Below, piece by piece: positions 1-10,165 of a stretch of 64,000 bases of DNA (positions are counted from its first letter, which is position 1; each line of letters opens with the position of its first letter). The stretch comes from Aurantimonas sp. Leaf443 (GTDB lineage Bacteria; Pseudomonadota; Alphaproteobacteria; Rhizobiales; Rhizobiaceae). The notes under the pieces were generated by a model. The model was not told the origin of the DNA and did not search any database. It worked only from the letters and a program-made list of their open reading frames with translations. The DNA lies in the NCBI RefSeq assembly GCF_001425575.1, contig NZ_LMRD01000010.1, forward strand, positions 1-64,000, written 5' to 3'. The translations under genes were made by a program, and so were the position numbers.

Positions 1-26
1 CACTCCGATGTCCCCGCACCGATGGC

Positions 27-848
27 GTGGAGACGAGTTCAAACATGGGTCAATTCTCGATGGAAAAACCGAAGCTGCCTGGGTCAGCTCTCAGTGGAAA
101 TCAACACTTCGAGCGTTTTGTCGCCATCGGCTCCGCGACAACGCTGGCGAAAGCGCTCGCGGCCGAGGGCGTTCTGAACAAGCGCGGCAAGCTGATCGAC
201 AAGGGCTTCCTCTACAAGCTCATCAACAACCGAGTCTATCTCGGCGAAGCCGTCCACAAGGGTACCTCCTATCCCGGCGAACACGAGGCCATCATCAATC
301 AGACCCTCTGGGACAAGGTTCACAGCATCCTGCAGGAAAGCCCGCGCCTGCGGGCGAAAAACACCCGCCGCCAGACGCCGGCCCTGCTGAAAGGGATCAT
401 CTTCACCGAAACGGGCACGGCGATGACGCCGACCGCGACGAAGAAGGGCACGCGTCTCTACCGCTACTACGCATCGATGGACCTGATCCGAAACCGCCCG
501 ACCGGCGAGACTTCAGGCCCGCTGCGCTTGCCCGCAGGTATGGTCGAGGATGCGGTCGTCGGCGAAATTCGCCGCATGATCCGCGCGCCCGAGATCGTGG
601 CCCGAACGATCAAAGCCCTTCGCGAGGAGAGCCCGACCGTCGATGAGAAGGCAGTCGTGAAAGCGCTCGGCGAGTTCGACCAGCTCTGGGCGGCGCTCTA
701 TCCGGCGGAACAGTCCCGCATCGTCCAGCTTCTGGTTGAGCGGGTGACCGTCGGCGAAGATGGCATCGCCGTCGATCTGCGTCAGGAGGGGCTGGGGTCG
801 GTCCTGAGAGACATGATGGTGTCCTGCCAGACGGAGGCCTGCGCATGA
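27..848 (+). pseudogene. Serine recombinase, C-terminal part only
   Basis: Large serine recombinases cut and rejoin DNA using an N-terminal resolvase domain with a catalytic Ser. Only the part after that domain is present: a Recombinase-type DNA-binding segment (about residues 28-110, with IDKGFLYKLINNRVYLGE) and the ribbon region (TATKKGTRLYRYY, about 135-148), then a basic coiled tail. The catalytic domain is absent. The frame is open to the left edge, but the first ~27 residues do not resemble a recombinase, so I infer a 5' truncation with family similarity resuming near FERFVAIGS. A GTG at 27 is only the first available start. The stop overlaps the next gene by 4 bp (ATGA). It is probably non-functional alone; a split gene completed to the left of the window cannot be excluded. 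Confidence 0.8.
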
Positions 849-1237
849 CCAGCACGAAGGACACCATCCGCGTCGTCATCCCGCTGACGATCCGCAAACG
901 CAACGGGCGACCGAAGATCCTGCCGCCCGACGATTTGAGCTTGCGGGATGGACGGGCACAGGATCCGCATGTGCTTCGCGCCATCGCCCGCGCCTGGAGC
1001 TGGCGGCGGCAGTTGGAAACGGGCGCCGCTTCCACGATTCAGGACATCGCAGCGGCCGAGAAGGTCTCCGACCGGTTCGTAAGCCGGATGATGCGGCTCG
1101 CCTATTTGTCGCCGGAGGTGCATGAACACCTCGTCATCAGGCGCGTGCCGCCCGCGCTTTCGTTGAACGACCTCGTCGCGGTCGCGGACCGACCGTGGGC
1201 GGATCAGATAGACATGGTTTTCGGTTTAGGCACTTAA
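845..1237 (+). CDS. Small HTH protein paired with the recombinase
   Basis: This 130-residue basic protein starts inside the stop codon of the recombinase remnant (ATGA overlap), so the two were translated together. Residues ~60-95 (IQDIAAAEKVSDRFVSRMMRLAYLSPE) read as a helix-turn-helix, and the following RRVPPALSLNDL resembles the short ParB/KorB-like HTH proteins that accompany this recombinase subfamily in alphaproteobacteria. I infer a DNA-binding accessory or regulatory role in the mobile element; no enzymatic motif is visible. The gene is intact even though its partner is truncated. Confidence 0.75.
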   Translation: MTSTKDTIRVVIPLTIRKRNGRPKILPPDDLSLRDGRAQDPHVLRAIARAWSWRRQLETGAASTIQDIAAAEKVSDRFVSRMMRLAYLSPEVHEHLVIRRVPPALSLNDLVAVADRPWADQIDMVFGLGT

Positions 1238-1308
1238 GTAGACCCGCCCGTCCATAGGACTGCATGTGAGAACCAGGGCGGAGCTGACGAATTTCAAGAA
1301 CAAGAAAA

Positions 1309-2799
1309 TCAGGGACGCTGCTTCAGTCTGGCCTCCAAGGCGCGGTAAGCATGCTTTTCACCCAGAGCGAGGATCTCGGGCCGGTTGTCTATTACTGCTG
1401 CCAGTTCGAAAGTGACGGCGTCGAACAGATTAGCGAGAAGCGCGTCTCCGATCGCCCGAGTCTCAGAGAGATCTTCAAGAAGGCCGGCCATTTCCCCATG
1501 AGCGAGCTTATTGCGGCCCTCCCGGTACACTTTGGTGACGGCGTCTGCGATGCTCAGCGACTCCGATGGGGTCGGCTGCCCCTTGGGATTAAGTGCGGCT
1601 TCCGAGAAGGTCGTCATTGTCGCAGCATCGCCACCAGCCCCCGACAGCCCGTCGGCTGCGCAACCATAGTTGACCACCGCCATGAAGTCCGAGGCTTCCC
1701 GCCGCGCCTCGCCAACCCAGTATAGCGCGTTTGCCCAACGTTCGATTACATGCGGCCCCCGGCCTGTCTGTCGGCCCTGCACATAGGCGCTGAGAACTTT
1801 GCCCGCTGCGTCGAGGAATGGTCGCTCAGCCTGCACTTTCGCGGCGAGCGCGCCGGGTGCGGAGCCCAACCCCGGAATCTGCACGCTTGAGCCTCTCAAG
1901 AAGGCACCACTGGACGAGGTCGCCAGTCGGTCTTCTGCGAAGAGGTGTTGCCGTCCGGCTTTTGTGAACCGCCGCGCGTCCTCCACCTGGAAACGCAACC
2001 CGATTGCATCGATCGCCAGGCCGATGATGATCGAAGCTTTATTGTGCGACTGGTTGAGTGCGTGGCCTTCCATTCTGATCGTCGCAACCCATTCGAAGTT
2101 CCGGAGCGAACTCAGGACTTCCCAAGCTCTGTGAAGGTCTCCATCGCTGTTGGGTGTAAGCGCTTGATCACGGAGTTCGTCGTATCTGATCTCCCCGCTC
2201 TCGACCTTTTGGATATGCTCAAGTTGGGCCGGGTTGCTTACATACCGCGCAATCCAGGCTTCCCGGGGCAGAAACTCGACCGGCCCAATGGAGAACGGCC
2301 GCACTCCTTGGTCGGCGTGAAACAAGTGGCACGGGATATGGCGATGGACATCTGGCCGGGCGGCATCGGCAAGCCTATCGAGGATGCGCTCATAATCTGC
2401 GGCCATGGCGGCGAAGAAGCAATCGTTTACGACCGTATTGTGTTGCTCTGCAGCGTCGATCGGAAGGTGCGAACGGCAATTGCGGATCGTTTCGCCAATT
2501 GAGCGGAACGACAGTTTGTCGAACTCGGAGCGGGCGATGGTCTGACGGAAATCCTCCCGTCGATCCCACGTCTGTCCAGTGAGCCGGTGAGCGGCATCCA
2601 CGCCAACTTGCGTGACGCGATACTCCTGCTCCGAATCGACTGGAATGGCGAGAGGCACCAGGGGGAATCGGCTCAGCGCCCACCACTCATCAAACGGCAT
2701 AGCAGCCGCCTTGATGACATCTTCCAGGATGGTCTCAAGGAGACGTTCGGCAGGCACCTCGGGCACCTTTTGACCGTCCAACTTGTTTGATCTCGCCAC
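1309..2799 (-). CDS. Unrecognised 496-aa protein with C-terminal HEPN-type motif
   Basis: I do not recognise the full-length family. The GTG start at 2799 is preceded by a strong AGGAGG. Near the C-terminus, residues 429-434 read R-N-K-L-A-H inside EGRNKLAHGE, flanked by helical segments; this matches the R(N)xxxH signature of HEPN domains, in particular the ApeA-like HEPN group, many of which are RNases in defence or toxin systems. No signal peptide or membrane segment is seen. The gene is less GC-rich than its neighbours and sits between a recombinase remnant and a tRNA gene, so I infer an acquired accessory, possibly anti-phage, gene. The function is unproven. Confidence 0.75.
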   Translation of the reverse strand: MARSNKLDGQKVPEVPAERLLETILEDVIKAAAMPFDEWWALSRFPLVPLAIPVDSEQEYRVTQVGVDAAHRLTGQTWDRREDFRQTIARSEFDKLSFRSIGETIRNCRSHLPIDAAEQHNTVVNDCFFAAMAADYERILDRLADAARPDVHRHIPCHLFHADQGVRPFSIGPVEFLPREAWIARYVSNPAQLEHIQKVESGEIRYDELRDQALTPNSDGDLHRAWEVLSSLRNFEWVATIRMEGHALNQSHNKASIIIGLAIDAIGLRFQVEDARRFTKAGRQHLFAEDRLATSSSGAFLRGSSVQIPGLGSAPGALAAKVQAERPFLDAAGKVLSAYVQGRQTGRGPHVIERWANALYWVGEARREASDFMAVVNYGCAADGLSGAGGDAATMTTFSEAALNPKGQPTPSESLSIADAVTKVYREGRNKLAHGEMAGLLEDLSETRAIGDALLANLFDAVTFELAAVIDNRPEILALGEKHAYRALEARLKQRP

Positions 2800-3146
2800 C
2801 TCGACCTCCTACTTCACCTCTCGTGACGCACGACACTCGTCCTCGTGGGACTGCGCCGTCTTGCGCGCCGTAACGCCCACTTCAGGTGTCTCAATTTTCA
2901 TGCCTGGCGATGAAACGGCTGCAAAAAGTTCGGGCGAGTCAATTCCGCAACGAAAGGAAAATGCAACGCTTTTCGTGATCGAACCAAATCAGGTGAGGTT
3001 CGTTCAGAAAGAGACGAAAGTCGTTTAGAGACCAAAAATCGGCGCTGCGCCAGTCTCTGAGGTTCGGGCGGCTTTAGTAAACCCCTTTGAAACTTGGGAT
3101 AAATTCGTCGCTCAACGCGCGTCGCTGAAAGTTCGCGACGGGAAAC
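2800..3146. other. Intergenic, lower-GC gap with no supported gene
   Basis: About 350 bases between the HEPN-motif gene and the tRNA gene. Base composition is clearly more AT-rich than the rest of the window. Short open frames exist but lack a convincing start or any recognisable motif. It probably contains the promoter for the gene at 1309-2799 and possibly an old island boundary; no direct repeat of the tRNA 3' end is visible within the window. Confidence 0.6.
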
Positions 3147-3236
3147 TGGCGGACAGAGAGGGATTCGAACCCTCGATACGGTTTCCCGTATACACGCGTT
3201 CCAGGCGTGCGCCTTCAACCACTCGGCCACCTGTCC
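3147..3236 (-). tRNA. tRNA-Ser (anticodon GGA)
   Basis: On the minus strand the 90-base gene begins GGACAGG and ends with an encoded CCA (TGG at 3147-3149 on the plus strand). The 7-bp acceptor stem pairs (one G-T), the T-loop GGTTCGAATCC is canonical, the anticodon loop reads CTGGAAC, giving GGA for UCC/UCU serine codons, and there is a long class II variable arm of the type found in serine tRNAs. Accessory genes lie directly downstream of its 3' end. Confidence 0.97.
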
Positions 3237-3824
3237 GTTTCGTTCGTAGACCGCCGGGCGGAACGGGCCGCGGCGGGGGTGGCCGGGCGGCCTTCGGGGG
3301 CCGCCGGAAGGCTGGCCACCTTCGAACGAGGCGGACTTATAGCCGGAACCCCCGTTCGTTCAAGCACCAATCGACGGGACGGCGAAGATTGGGGTGGCGC
3401 CCTCGCAATCCCCGCGCAAGGCTGCGGCCCGGCCATCCCGGATGGGCGGAGAAATATGCGGCGTCCGGCTCGGGTCCGGCGGCGTGACGGAAGGCGTCGC
3501 GTGCGGATCGGGTCGGCCGAGATCCGGACAGGAGTGCCGTTTCATACCGGCTCGCCTTGGAACGACCCTTCGGGACGGCTCATGCGATTCTGAAAGACGC
3601 TCAAGCGCCGTGCGGTCCATGCCAGGGAACGTCATTCCAAACGCGCGGCGGGATCAGGCACGGGGTCGGGGACGCCAGGTGGGAGGCGCGGGCCCTGGCG
3701 CCCGGAGCTGAAGGACCGGACGCCTCGCGAAAGCGGACACGCGGCGCGCCGGGGCCTGACGGGTCCGAACGGCGTCGGACACGTCAGGAGGCGGACCGAG
3801 GCACCGGAGCGCCTCGAAGGCGCC
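3237..3824. other. Intergenic region with no supported gene
   Basis: Nearly 590 GC-rich bases. Open frames on both strands are low-complexity Arg/Pro/Gly-rich translations with no motif or ribosome-binding site, so I regard them as chance. A small hairpin with 6-bp arms (3797-3802 and 3811-3816) lies just beyond the stop of the permease gene and could end its transcript, but there is no T-run. Confidence 0.6.
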
Positions 3825-4727
3825 CTATTCCTTCACGGCGCCCGTCATCGAGGACACGTAATAGTCCACGAAGAACGAGTAGAGGATCACGACGGGCAGC
3901 GAGCCGATCAGCGCCCCGGCCATGAGCGAGCCCCATTCGTAGACGTCGCCGCGCACGAGCTCGGTGAGGACGCCGACGGGCACCGTCTTGTTCTCCGAGG
4001 ACTGGATGAAGGTCAGCGCGTAGATGAACTCGTTCCAGGCCAGCGTGAAGGCGAAGATGCCGGCCGAGATGAGGCCGGGCACGGCCAGCGGCAGGACGAT
4101 CTTCGTCAGGATCTGCCAGCGCGTCGCCCCGTCGACCAGCGCGCTCTCCTCCAGCTCGAAGGGGATGGAGCGGAAATAGCCCATCAGGAGCCAGGTGCAG
4201 AAGGGGATGAGGAAGGTCGGGTAGGTGAGGATCAGCGCGAGGCGCGAGTCGAAGATGCCGACCTGGAAGACGATGAAGGCGAGCGGGATGAAGAGGATCG
4301 AGGGCGGGATGAGATAGGCGAGGAAGACGAGAAGGCCCGTCACCCGCGATCCCGTGAAGCGCACGCGCTCGATGGCATAGGCGGCGAAGACGGAGGCCGC
4401 CAGCGCGATGACGGTCGAGCAGGTCGAGACGATCACCGTGTTCCAGAGCCAGCCGGGATAGGAGGTCTCGAACAGGAGATACTTGATGTGGTCGAGCGTC
4501 GGCGCCACGACCCAGAACGGGCTGTGCGCCGAATAGTCGGTGAGCTGGTCGTTCGGCTTCACCGCCGTGATCGCCATCCAGTAGAACGGGAAGAGCAGCA
4601 CGAAGATGAAGACGGCGAGCGGCAGGTAGATCACCAGGATCTTGCGCGCCGGCGTGTCGTGGTGGGACATGCCGACGATGTCGTCGGTGATGTGGCCGCC
4701 GGTGGGTTCGGTATGGGTCGCGGTCAT
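3825..4727 (-). CDS. Sugar ABC transporter permease, MalG type
   Basis: Inner-membrane permease of a CUT1-type (MalFGK-like) importer. About six hydrophobic segments follow a cytoplasmic N-terminus of ~30 residues. The conserved EAA loop is visible as ALVDGATRWQILTKIVLPL at about residues 200-220, which docks on the ATPase. Length (300 aa) is normal for MalG proteins. It is the last gene of the minus-strand block running from ltnD and lies 10 bases after the stop of the MalF-type permease. The substrate is not evident from sequence; the adjoining tetronate genes suggest a four-carbon sugar acid or a related precursor. Confidence 0.92.
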   Translation of the reverse strand: MTATHTEPTGGHITDDIVGMSHHDTPARKILVIYLPLAVFIFVLLFPFYWMAITAVKPNDQLTDYSAHSPFWVVAPTLDHIKYLLFETSYPGWLWNTVIVSTCSTVIALAASVFAAYAIERVRFTGSRVTGLLVFLAYLIPPSILFIPLAFIVFQVGIFDSRLALILTYPTFLIPFCTWLLMGYFRSIPFELEESALVDGATRWQILTKIVLPLAVPGLISAGIFAFTLAWNEFIYALTFIQSSENKTVPVGVLTELVRGDVYEWGSLMAGALIGSLPVVILYSFFVDYYVSSMTGAVKE

Positions 4728-4737
4728 CGTTTCGTCC

Positions 4738-5682
4738 TCAATCCGAGCCGCCCTGCTGCCATTTGCGGCGTTGCAGACCGAAGAAGCTGAACAGGATGGC
4801 GGCGAGCAGGAAGGGCACCATCGCCACCGCGATGGCCGCGCCCTCGCCGAGCGAGCCGCCGGGAATGCCGCGCTGGAAGGAGAGCGTGGCCATGAGATGC
4901 GTGGCGTTCACCGGCCCGCCCTTGGTGAGGACGTAGATCAGCTGGAAGTCGGTGAAGGTGAAGAGGACCGAGAAGGTCATCACCACGGCGATGATCGGCG
5001 TCAGCAGCGGCAGGGTGATGCGGCGGAAGCGCTGCCAGGAGGTGGCGCCGTCGAGGGCTGCCGCCTCGTGCAGCGAGACGGGGATGGTCTGGAGGCCGGC
5101 GAGAAGGGAGATCGCCACGAAGGGAATGCCGCGCCAGACATTGGCGGCGATCACCGAGAAACGGGCGTTCCAGGGATCGCCGAGGAAGTTGATGGGCGCC
5201 GAGATCAGCCCCGCCTTCATCAGAAGCCAGGAGATGATCGAGAACTGCGCGTCGTAGATCCACCAGAAGGCCAGCGCCGACAGGACGGTCGGCACGACCC
5301 AGGGCAGGAGGATGATGGCGCGGAAGAAGTTCTTGAAGGGCAGGTTCTCGTTGAGGATCACCGCCAGCCAGAGGCCGAGGCCGAACTTCAGGATCGAGGC
5401 GATGGTCGTGTAGAACACGGTGTTGAACACCGAGAGCCAGAAGACCCGATCTTCCATCAGGTAGGCGTAGTTCTCCAGCCCGATGAAGACGCCGGGGCGC
5501 CCGATGCTCGTGTCGGTGAAGCCGAGCCAGATGCCGAGCGCCAGCGGGTAGGTGAGGAAGCACAGGAGGAAGACGGCCGCCGGCAGCATGAACAGGAGGC
5601 CGAGCCCGTTGCGGCTCTGCGACAGGCGCTCGAAGAACGAGGCTCGGGCCGCGCGCGGTGGCGAGGCGGTGGAAACGGACAT
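4738..5682 (-). CDS. Sugar ABC transporter permease, MalF type
   Basis: Partner permease of the CUT1 importer, with an N-terminal membrane segment (GLLFMLPAAVFLLCFLTYPL), further hydrophobic helices, and the EAA loop AALDGATSWQRFRRITLPLL. I start it at the ATG at 5682, which is preceded by a purine-rich GAGAGG; an in-frame ATG 69 bases upstream would add a non-hydrophobic, Pro/Ser-rich extension and run into the hairpin region. The 260-bp gap separating it from the binding-protein gene holds two palindromes, which probably lower permease expression relative to the binding protein. Confidence 0.92.
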   Translation of the reverse strand: MSVSTASPPRAARASFFERLSQSRNGLGLLFMLPAAVFLLCFLTYPLALGIWLGFTDTSIGRPGVFIGLENYAYLMEDRVFWLSVFNTVFYTTIASILKFGLGLWLAVILNENLPFKNFFRAIILLPWVVPTVLSALAFWWIYDAQFSIISWLLMKAGLISAPINFLGDPWNARFSVIAANVWRGIPFVAISLLAGLQTIPVSLHEAAALDGATSWQRFRRITLPLLTPIIAVVMTFSVLFTFTDFQLIYVLTKGGPVNATHLMATLSFQRGIPGGSLGEGAAIAVAMVPFLLAAILFSFFGLQRRKWQQGGSD

Positions 5683-5757
5683 GGCGGCGGCCTCTCGCAA
5701 GGGAGGGAAAGTCTGGCTTGCGGCCGGCGAACCGGACCGCGGGATCGGCATCCGGAC

Positions 5758-5783
5758 CGCGCCTTCCCCGAAGGGGAGGCGCG
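5758..5783. repeat. Imperfect palindrome between binding-protein and permease genes
   Basis: CGCGCCTTCCCC pairs with GGGGAGGCGCG around a short GAA loop, with one bulged base. Together with the palindrome at 5864-5888 it lies in the gap after the binding-protein gene, the usual place for REP-like mRNA-stabilising or attenuating hairpins in ABC operons. No T-run follows on either strand. Confidence 0.6.
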
Positions 5784-5863
5784 CCGGCAGGCGCAGGGGC
5801 GTGGCGCGGCTCGCGCCGCCGGCCGTCGAAGCATCGCCTCGCCGCGTCCGGCTCGTCGGGCGA

Positions 5864-5888
5864 TCCTCTCCCCTTCAAGGGGAGAGGA
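5864..5888. repeat. Perfect 12-bp inverted repeat (REP-like hairpin)
   Basis: TCCTCTCCCCTT and AAGGGGAGAGGA are exact reverse complements around a single C. The hairpin lies 55 bases beyond the stop of the binding-protein gene. A closely related CTCCCC/GGGGAG hairpin occurs after another binding-protein gene at 17561-17585. It probably protects or terminates the upstream message. Confidence 0.7.
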
Positions 5889-5942
5889 CGGGCGCCGATC
5901 GGCCCGGAGCGGGCGGGGCCGCGCGGCCCCGGTCGGGCCGGT

Positions 5943-7247
5943 CTAGATGCGGTAGTAGCGGTTCGCCCGGCGCTCCGCATTGGCGATGGCGTCCTCGGGC
6001 GTGGACTGGCCCGTGACGGCCTCGGCGAACATGTCGACGAGGACGTAGTCGGCCATGGCCGCCGCGGAGGCCGCGCCCAGCGGGCCGGCATAGCCGTTCG
6101 GGCGAAGGCTCGCCGAGGCCTTGGCATAGGCCGCGTGGATCGGGTTCGACGTCCAGACCGGGTTCGCCTCGAAGGCCTTGAGCGGCTGGCAGCAATAGGC
6201 GCTGGCGCCCTCGATCCAGGCGTTCATGTTGTCGGCCTGGAACAGGAACTGCAGATAGGCCTTGGCCGCTTCCGGATACTTGGTGTGGCGGAAGATCGAG
6301 ATGGTCGAGGTCTGGTGCAGTTCCACGCTCTCGCCGACCGGGCCGATGGGCAGGTTGGTCGAGCGCATGTCGTCGGCGATCTCCTTCATCGCCGGATCCT
6401 TCAGGGCGGCGTAGTAGACCGAGACGCCGTTGGCCGTCAGCGACACCTGGCCGGCGAGGAAGGCGCGGTTGTTGTTGACGTCCTGCCAGCTCTCGGTGCC
6501 GGGGATGAAGGTCTTGTAGAGCTCCATGGCGTATTTGACGGCCGCGAGCGTCTCCGGGCTGTTGAGGACGACCTTGCCGCTCTCGTCGACCATCTTGCCG
6601 CCGTGGCTCCACAGGAGCCAGTGGGCGTAGTTGTTGCCGTCGCCCACCGCCTTGCCGTGCGGGAAGCCGGCGGGCGTGCCCTTGGCCTGCATGGCCTTGC
6701 ACAGTTCCAGGAAGCCGGCGGTGTCCTTGGGAAATTCCGAGAAGCCGGCCGCCTTCATGTGGCTGTCGCGGTAGACGACCGCGTTGCCGATGGCGCAGAG
6801 CGGCAGGGCGATGAACTTGTCGTCGCGCTTGGCGTAGGATTCGAGGCCCGGATACCAGCCGCCATTGGCGGCCCCGATCGAGGTGCCGAGATCGGTCACG
6901 TCGACGAGCTTGTCGGGATATTGCTGCGGGTCGTCGAACCAGCTCATCACCATGTCCGGACCCGAGCCGACATTGGCGGCGACGGCGGCCTTCGGGCGCA
7001 CGTCCTCCCAGCTCTCCTTGTCGATGCGCACCTGGACGCCCGTCGCCTCGGTGAACTTCTGCGTGTTGGCGATGAAGGCCGCCTCCTCGGCGGGCACGAA
7101 GGGCACCCAGCGCAGGAGACGCAGCGAGGCGCCCTCCTCGGGCTTGAAGGTCGGCGCCCCTTGCGCGAAGGCGCCGAGCGGGCCGTTGAAGGCCGAGGCG
7201 GCGAGAAGGCCGGCCGTGCCGGCGAGTACGGTTCTGCGGGTGATCAT
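5943..7247 (-). CDS. Sugar ABC transporter substrate-binding protein (Tat-type leader)
   Basis: Periplasmic binding protein, family 1 (MalE-like), 434 aa. The N-terminus ITRRTVLAGTAGLLAASAF has a twin arginine followed by a hydrophobic stretch and an AFA-Q cleavage site, so Tat export is likely. The mature part shows the expected layout, including GPDMVMSWFDDPQQYPDKL and the later WLLWSHGGKMVDESGKVVL segment typical of sugar-binding members. It is followed by hairpins and then two permease genes, and preceded by its ATPase. The ligand is inferred only from context (tetronate catabolism upstream); polyols or aldonates are alternatives. Confidence 0.9.
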   Translation of the reverse strand: MITRRTVLAGTAGLLAASAFNGPLGAFAQGAPTFKPEEGASLRLLRWVPFVPAEEAAFIANTQKFTEATGVQVRIDKESWEDVRPKAAVAANVGSGPDMVMSWFDDPQQYPDKLVDVTDLGTSIGAANGGWYPGLESYAKRDDKFIALPLCAIGNAVVYRDSHMKAAGFSEFPKDTAGFLELCKAMQAKGTPAGFPHGKAVGDGNNYAHWLLWSHGGKMVDESGKVVLNSPETLAAVKYAMELYKTFIPGTESWQDVNNNRAFLAGQVSLTANGVSVYYAALKDPAMKEIADDMRSTNLPIGPVGESVELHQTSTISIFRHTKYPEAAKAYLQFLFQADNMNAWIEGASAYCCQPLKAFEANPVWTSNPIHAAYAKASASLRPNGYAGPLGAASAAAMADYVLVDMFAEAVTGQSTPEDAIANAERRANRYYRI

Positions 7248-7337
7248 GGTCGTTTCCTCAAACGGCGGGATGTCGTTGGTGGAAGGACGCGGTCGGGATC
7301 CCGAGCCCGCCGCGCTGTCTTTTTGGAGGGCGCGCGC

Positions 7338-8396
<1,059 letters not shown>

Positions 8397-8471
8397 GCGT
8401 GAACTTCCTCCCCTTGGACGAGCGGCCGGCGGGCCTTCTCGGCCTCGTGCCGGCCTTGCGGCCCGCCTCGT

Positions 8472-9233
8472 TTATCCGCGCCCGACGAAGGGCATCTTGG
8501 TGGCCATGATGGTGAGCGTCAGGATGTTGATGTCGAGCGGCAGGCCCGCCATGTGGACGACGGCCGCCCCGACCGCGGCCGGATCCATGGTGGGCTCGGG
8601 CGCCACGCGCCCGTCCGCCTGCAGGACGCCGGAGGACATCTTGGCCGTCATGTCGCTTGCCGCGTTGCCGATGTCGATCTGGCCGCAGGCGATGTCGAAG
8701 GGCCGCCCGTCGAGCGCCGTCGACTTGGTGAGGCCGGCGATGGCGTGCTTGGTGGCGGTGTAGGGCGCCGAGTTCGGGCGCGGCGTCGTCGCCGAGATCG
8801 AGCCGTTGTTGACGATGCGCCCGCCCCGCGGCACCTGCCGCTTCATCAGCCGGAAGGCTCCTTGCGTGCACAGGAACGCGCCCGTCAGGTTGGCGGCGAG
8901 GATCGTCTGCCACTGGTCGAAGGTCACGTCCTCGAGGGCGACGGGCGGCACGTTGGTGCCGGCATTGTTGACGAGGAGGTCGAGGCGCCCGAACCGGTCC
9001 TCGATCGCCTCGAAGAGGGCGTTCACCGCCGCCGGATCGCCGATATCGGCGGCCATGGGGACCACGGCGCCGGACCCGAGCGTTCGGGCGGTCTCCTCGA
9101 GGACCGCGAGGCGGCGCCCGGTGACGACCACCGTCCAGCCGGCTTCGACGAGCGCGGCGGCGATCGCCTTGCCGACGCCGGTGCCGCCGCCCGTGACGAG
9201 GGCGATGCGGGAGGAAGGGGAGGTGCTCGTCAA
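8472..9233 (-). CDS. Short-chain dehydrogenase/reductase (SDR)
   Basis: A classical NAD(P)-dependent SDR of 253 aa. Evidence: [12 protein letters not shown] dinucleotide motif near the N-terminus, NNAGTN, the catalytic Ser in NNGSIS and the YTATK pair. No ATG is available; the TTG at 9233 overlaps the ltnD stop as TTGA, so I take it as the start with translational coupling. Its position between ltnD and the transporter genes suggests it oxidises or reduces a sugar, polyol or sugar acid entering the pathway, but the exact substrate is unknown. Confidence 0.88.
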   Translation of the reverse strand: MTSTSPSSRIALVTGGGTGVGKAIAAALVEAGWTVVVTGRRLAVLEETARTLGSGAVVPMAADIGDPAAVNALFEAIEDRFGRLDLLVNNAGTNVPPVALEDVTFDQWQTILAANLTGAFLCTQGAFRLMKRQVPRGGRIVNNGSISATTPRPNSAPYTATKHAIAGLTKSTALDGRPFDIACGQIDIGNAASDMTAKMSSGVLQADGRVAPEPTMDPAAVGAAVVHMAGLPLDINILTLTIMATKMPFVGRG

Positions 9234-10165
9234 GCGGCGGATTCCTTCTGGTTCGGCAGGCGCGTGCCGGAAAGCATGGCGTAGACGCGGGCGAGCGAGG
9301 CGTCGTCGTCGCGCCCCATGCCGGCGCCCGAGGCGGCGAGGAACATCTGCAGCGCGGCGGCGGCCACGGGCGCGGGGAACTTCGCCGCGCGCGCCATGTC
9401 CTCCACGATGCCGAGATCCTTCACGAAGATGTCGACCGCGCTTTTCGGCGCGTAGTCGCCCTCCACGATATGCGGCACGCGGTTCTCGAACATCCAGGAA
9501 TTGCCGGCCGAGGCCGTGATGACCTCGTAGACCCTGGCCAGATCGAGCCCCTGGCGCGCGGCGAAGGCGACGGCCTCGCAGGCGGCGGCGATGTGGATGC
9601 CGGCCAGATGCTGGTTGATCATCTTGAAGGCCGCGCCGGCGCCCGGCGCCTCGCCGAGCTCGTAGACCTTGGCCGCGACGGCGTCGAGCAGCGCCCGGGC
9701 GCCGGCAAAGGCGGAGGGCGATCCCGAGGCCATGACGGTGAGTTCGCCCGAGGCCGCCCGGACCGGGCCGCCGCTCATCGGCGCGTCGAGATAGTGCCGG
9801 CCCGACGCTTCGAGCCGCGCCGCCAGGCGCCGCACCACGTCCGGGTCCATCGTGGCGCAGGAGACGAAGGTGCCGCCGGGCGCCATGACCTCGGCGACCG
9901 CGTCCGGCCCGAAGAGCAGCGCCTCGGTCTGCGCGGCGTTGACGACGACGCTCAGCACCACGCCCGCTCCCGCCGCGGCCGCGCCGGCGCTCTCTGCGAC
10001 TCGCCCGCCCTGGCTCGCGAAGGCCCGGCGCGAGGCCTCGGCCACGTCGAAGCCGACGACGTCGAGCCCGGCGCCACGCGCCGAGCGCGCCATGCCGAGA
10101 CCCATCGAGCCGAGACCGAGCACCGCGACGGGGCCGGCCGGTCGGGATTGCTCCTCCACCGCCAT
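9230..10165 (-). CDS. ltnD: L-threonate dehydrogenase-like 2-hydroxyacid dehydrogenase
   Basis: A member of the beta-hydroxyacid dehydrogenase family: N-terminal Rossmann motif [12 protein letters not shown], the substrate motif [11 protein letters not shown], and the catalytic Lys region [14 protein letters not shown], which are typical of LtnD and 3-hydroxyisobutyrate-type enzymes. With otnK and otnC close by, the likely reaction is oxidation of a threonate at C2 to 2-oxo-tetronate. It heads the second half of the minus-strand block, with a ~270-bp AT-containing gap upstream that may hold its own promoter. A tartronate semialdehyde reductase (GarR) is the main alternative; the neighbours favour LtnD. 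Confidence 0.85.
   Translation of the reverse strand: MAVEEQSRPAGPVAVLGLGSMGLGMARSARGAGLDVVGFDVAEASRRAFASQGGRVAESAGAAAAGAGVVLSVVVNAAQTEALLFGPDAVAEVMAPGGTFVSCATMDPDVVRRLAARLEASGRHYLDAPMSGGPVRAASGELTVMASGSPSAFAGARALLDAVAAKVYELGEAPGAGAAFKMINQHLAGIHIAAACEAVAFAARQGLDLARVYEVITASAGNSWMFENRVPHIVEGDYAPKSAVDIFVKDLGIVEDMARAAKFPAPVAAAALQMFLAASGAGMGRDDDASLARVYAMLSGTRLPNQKESAA

Noticed and set aside
8-646. Open frame of 212 codons overlapping the recombinase remnant
   Set aside because: Arg/Pro/Gly-rich translation typical of an off-frame read of GC-rich DNA; the recombinase frame is clearly homologous.
2783-3028. Small plus-strand frame in the gap before the tRNA
   Set aside because: No ribosome site or motif, Ser/Thr-rich low-information sequence, and it overlaps the start of the minus-strand gene.
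3147-3236. Island attachment site at the tRNA-Ser 3' end
   Set aside because: No direct repeat of the tRNA 3' end was found in 1-3146, and serine recombinases do not usually target tRNA genes. The left end is outside the window.
3207-3711. Overlapping plus- and minus-strand frames after the tRNA
   Set aside because: Low-complexity Arg/Gly/Pro translations without start signals or recognisable domains.
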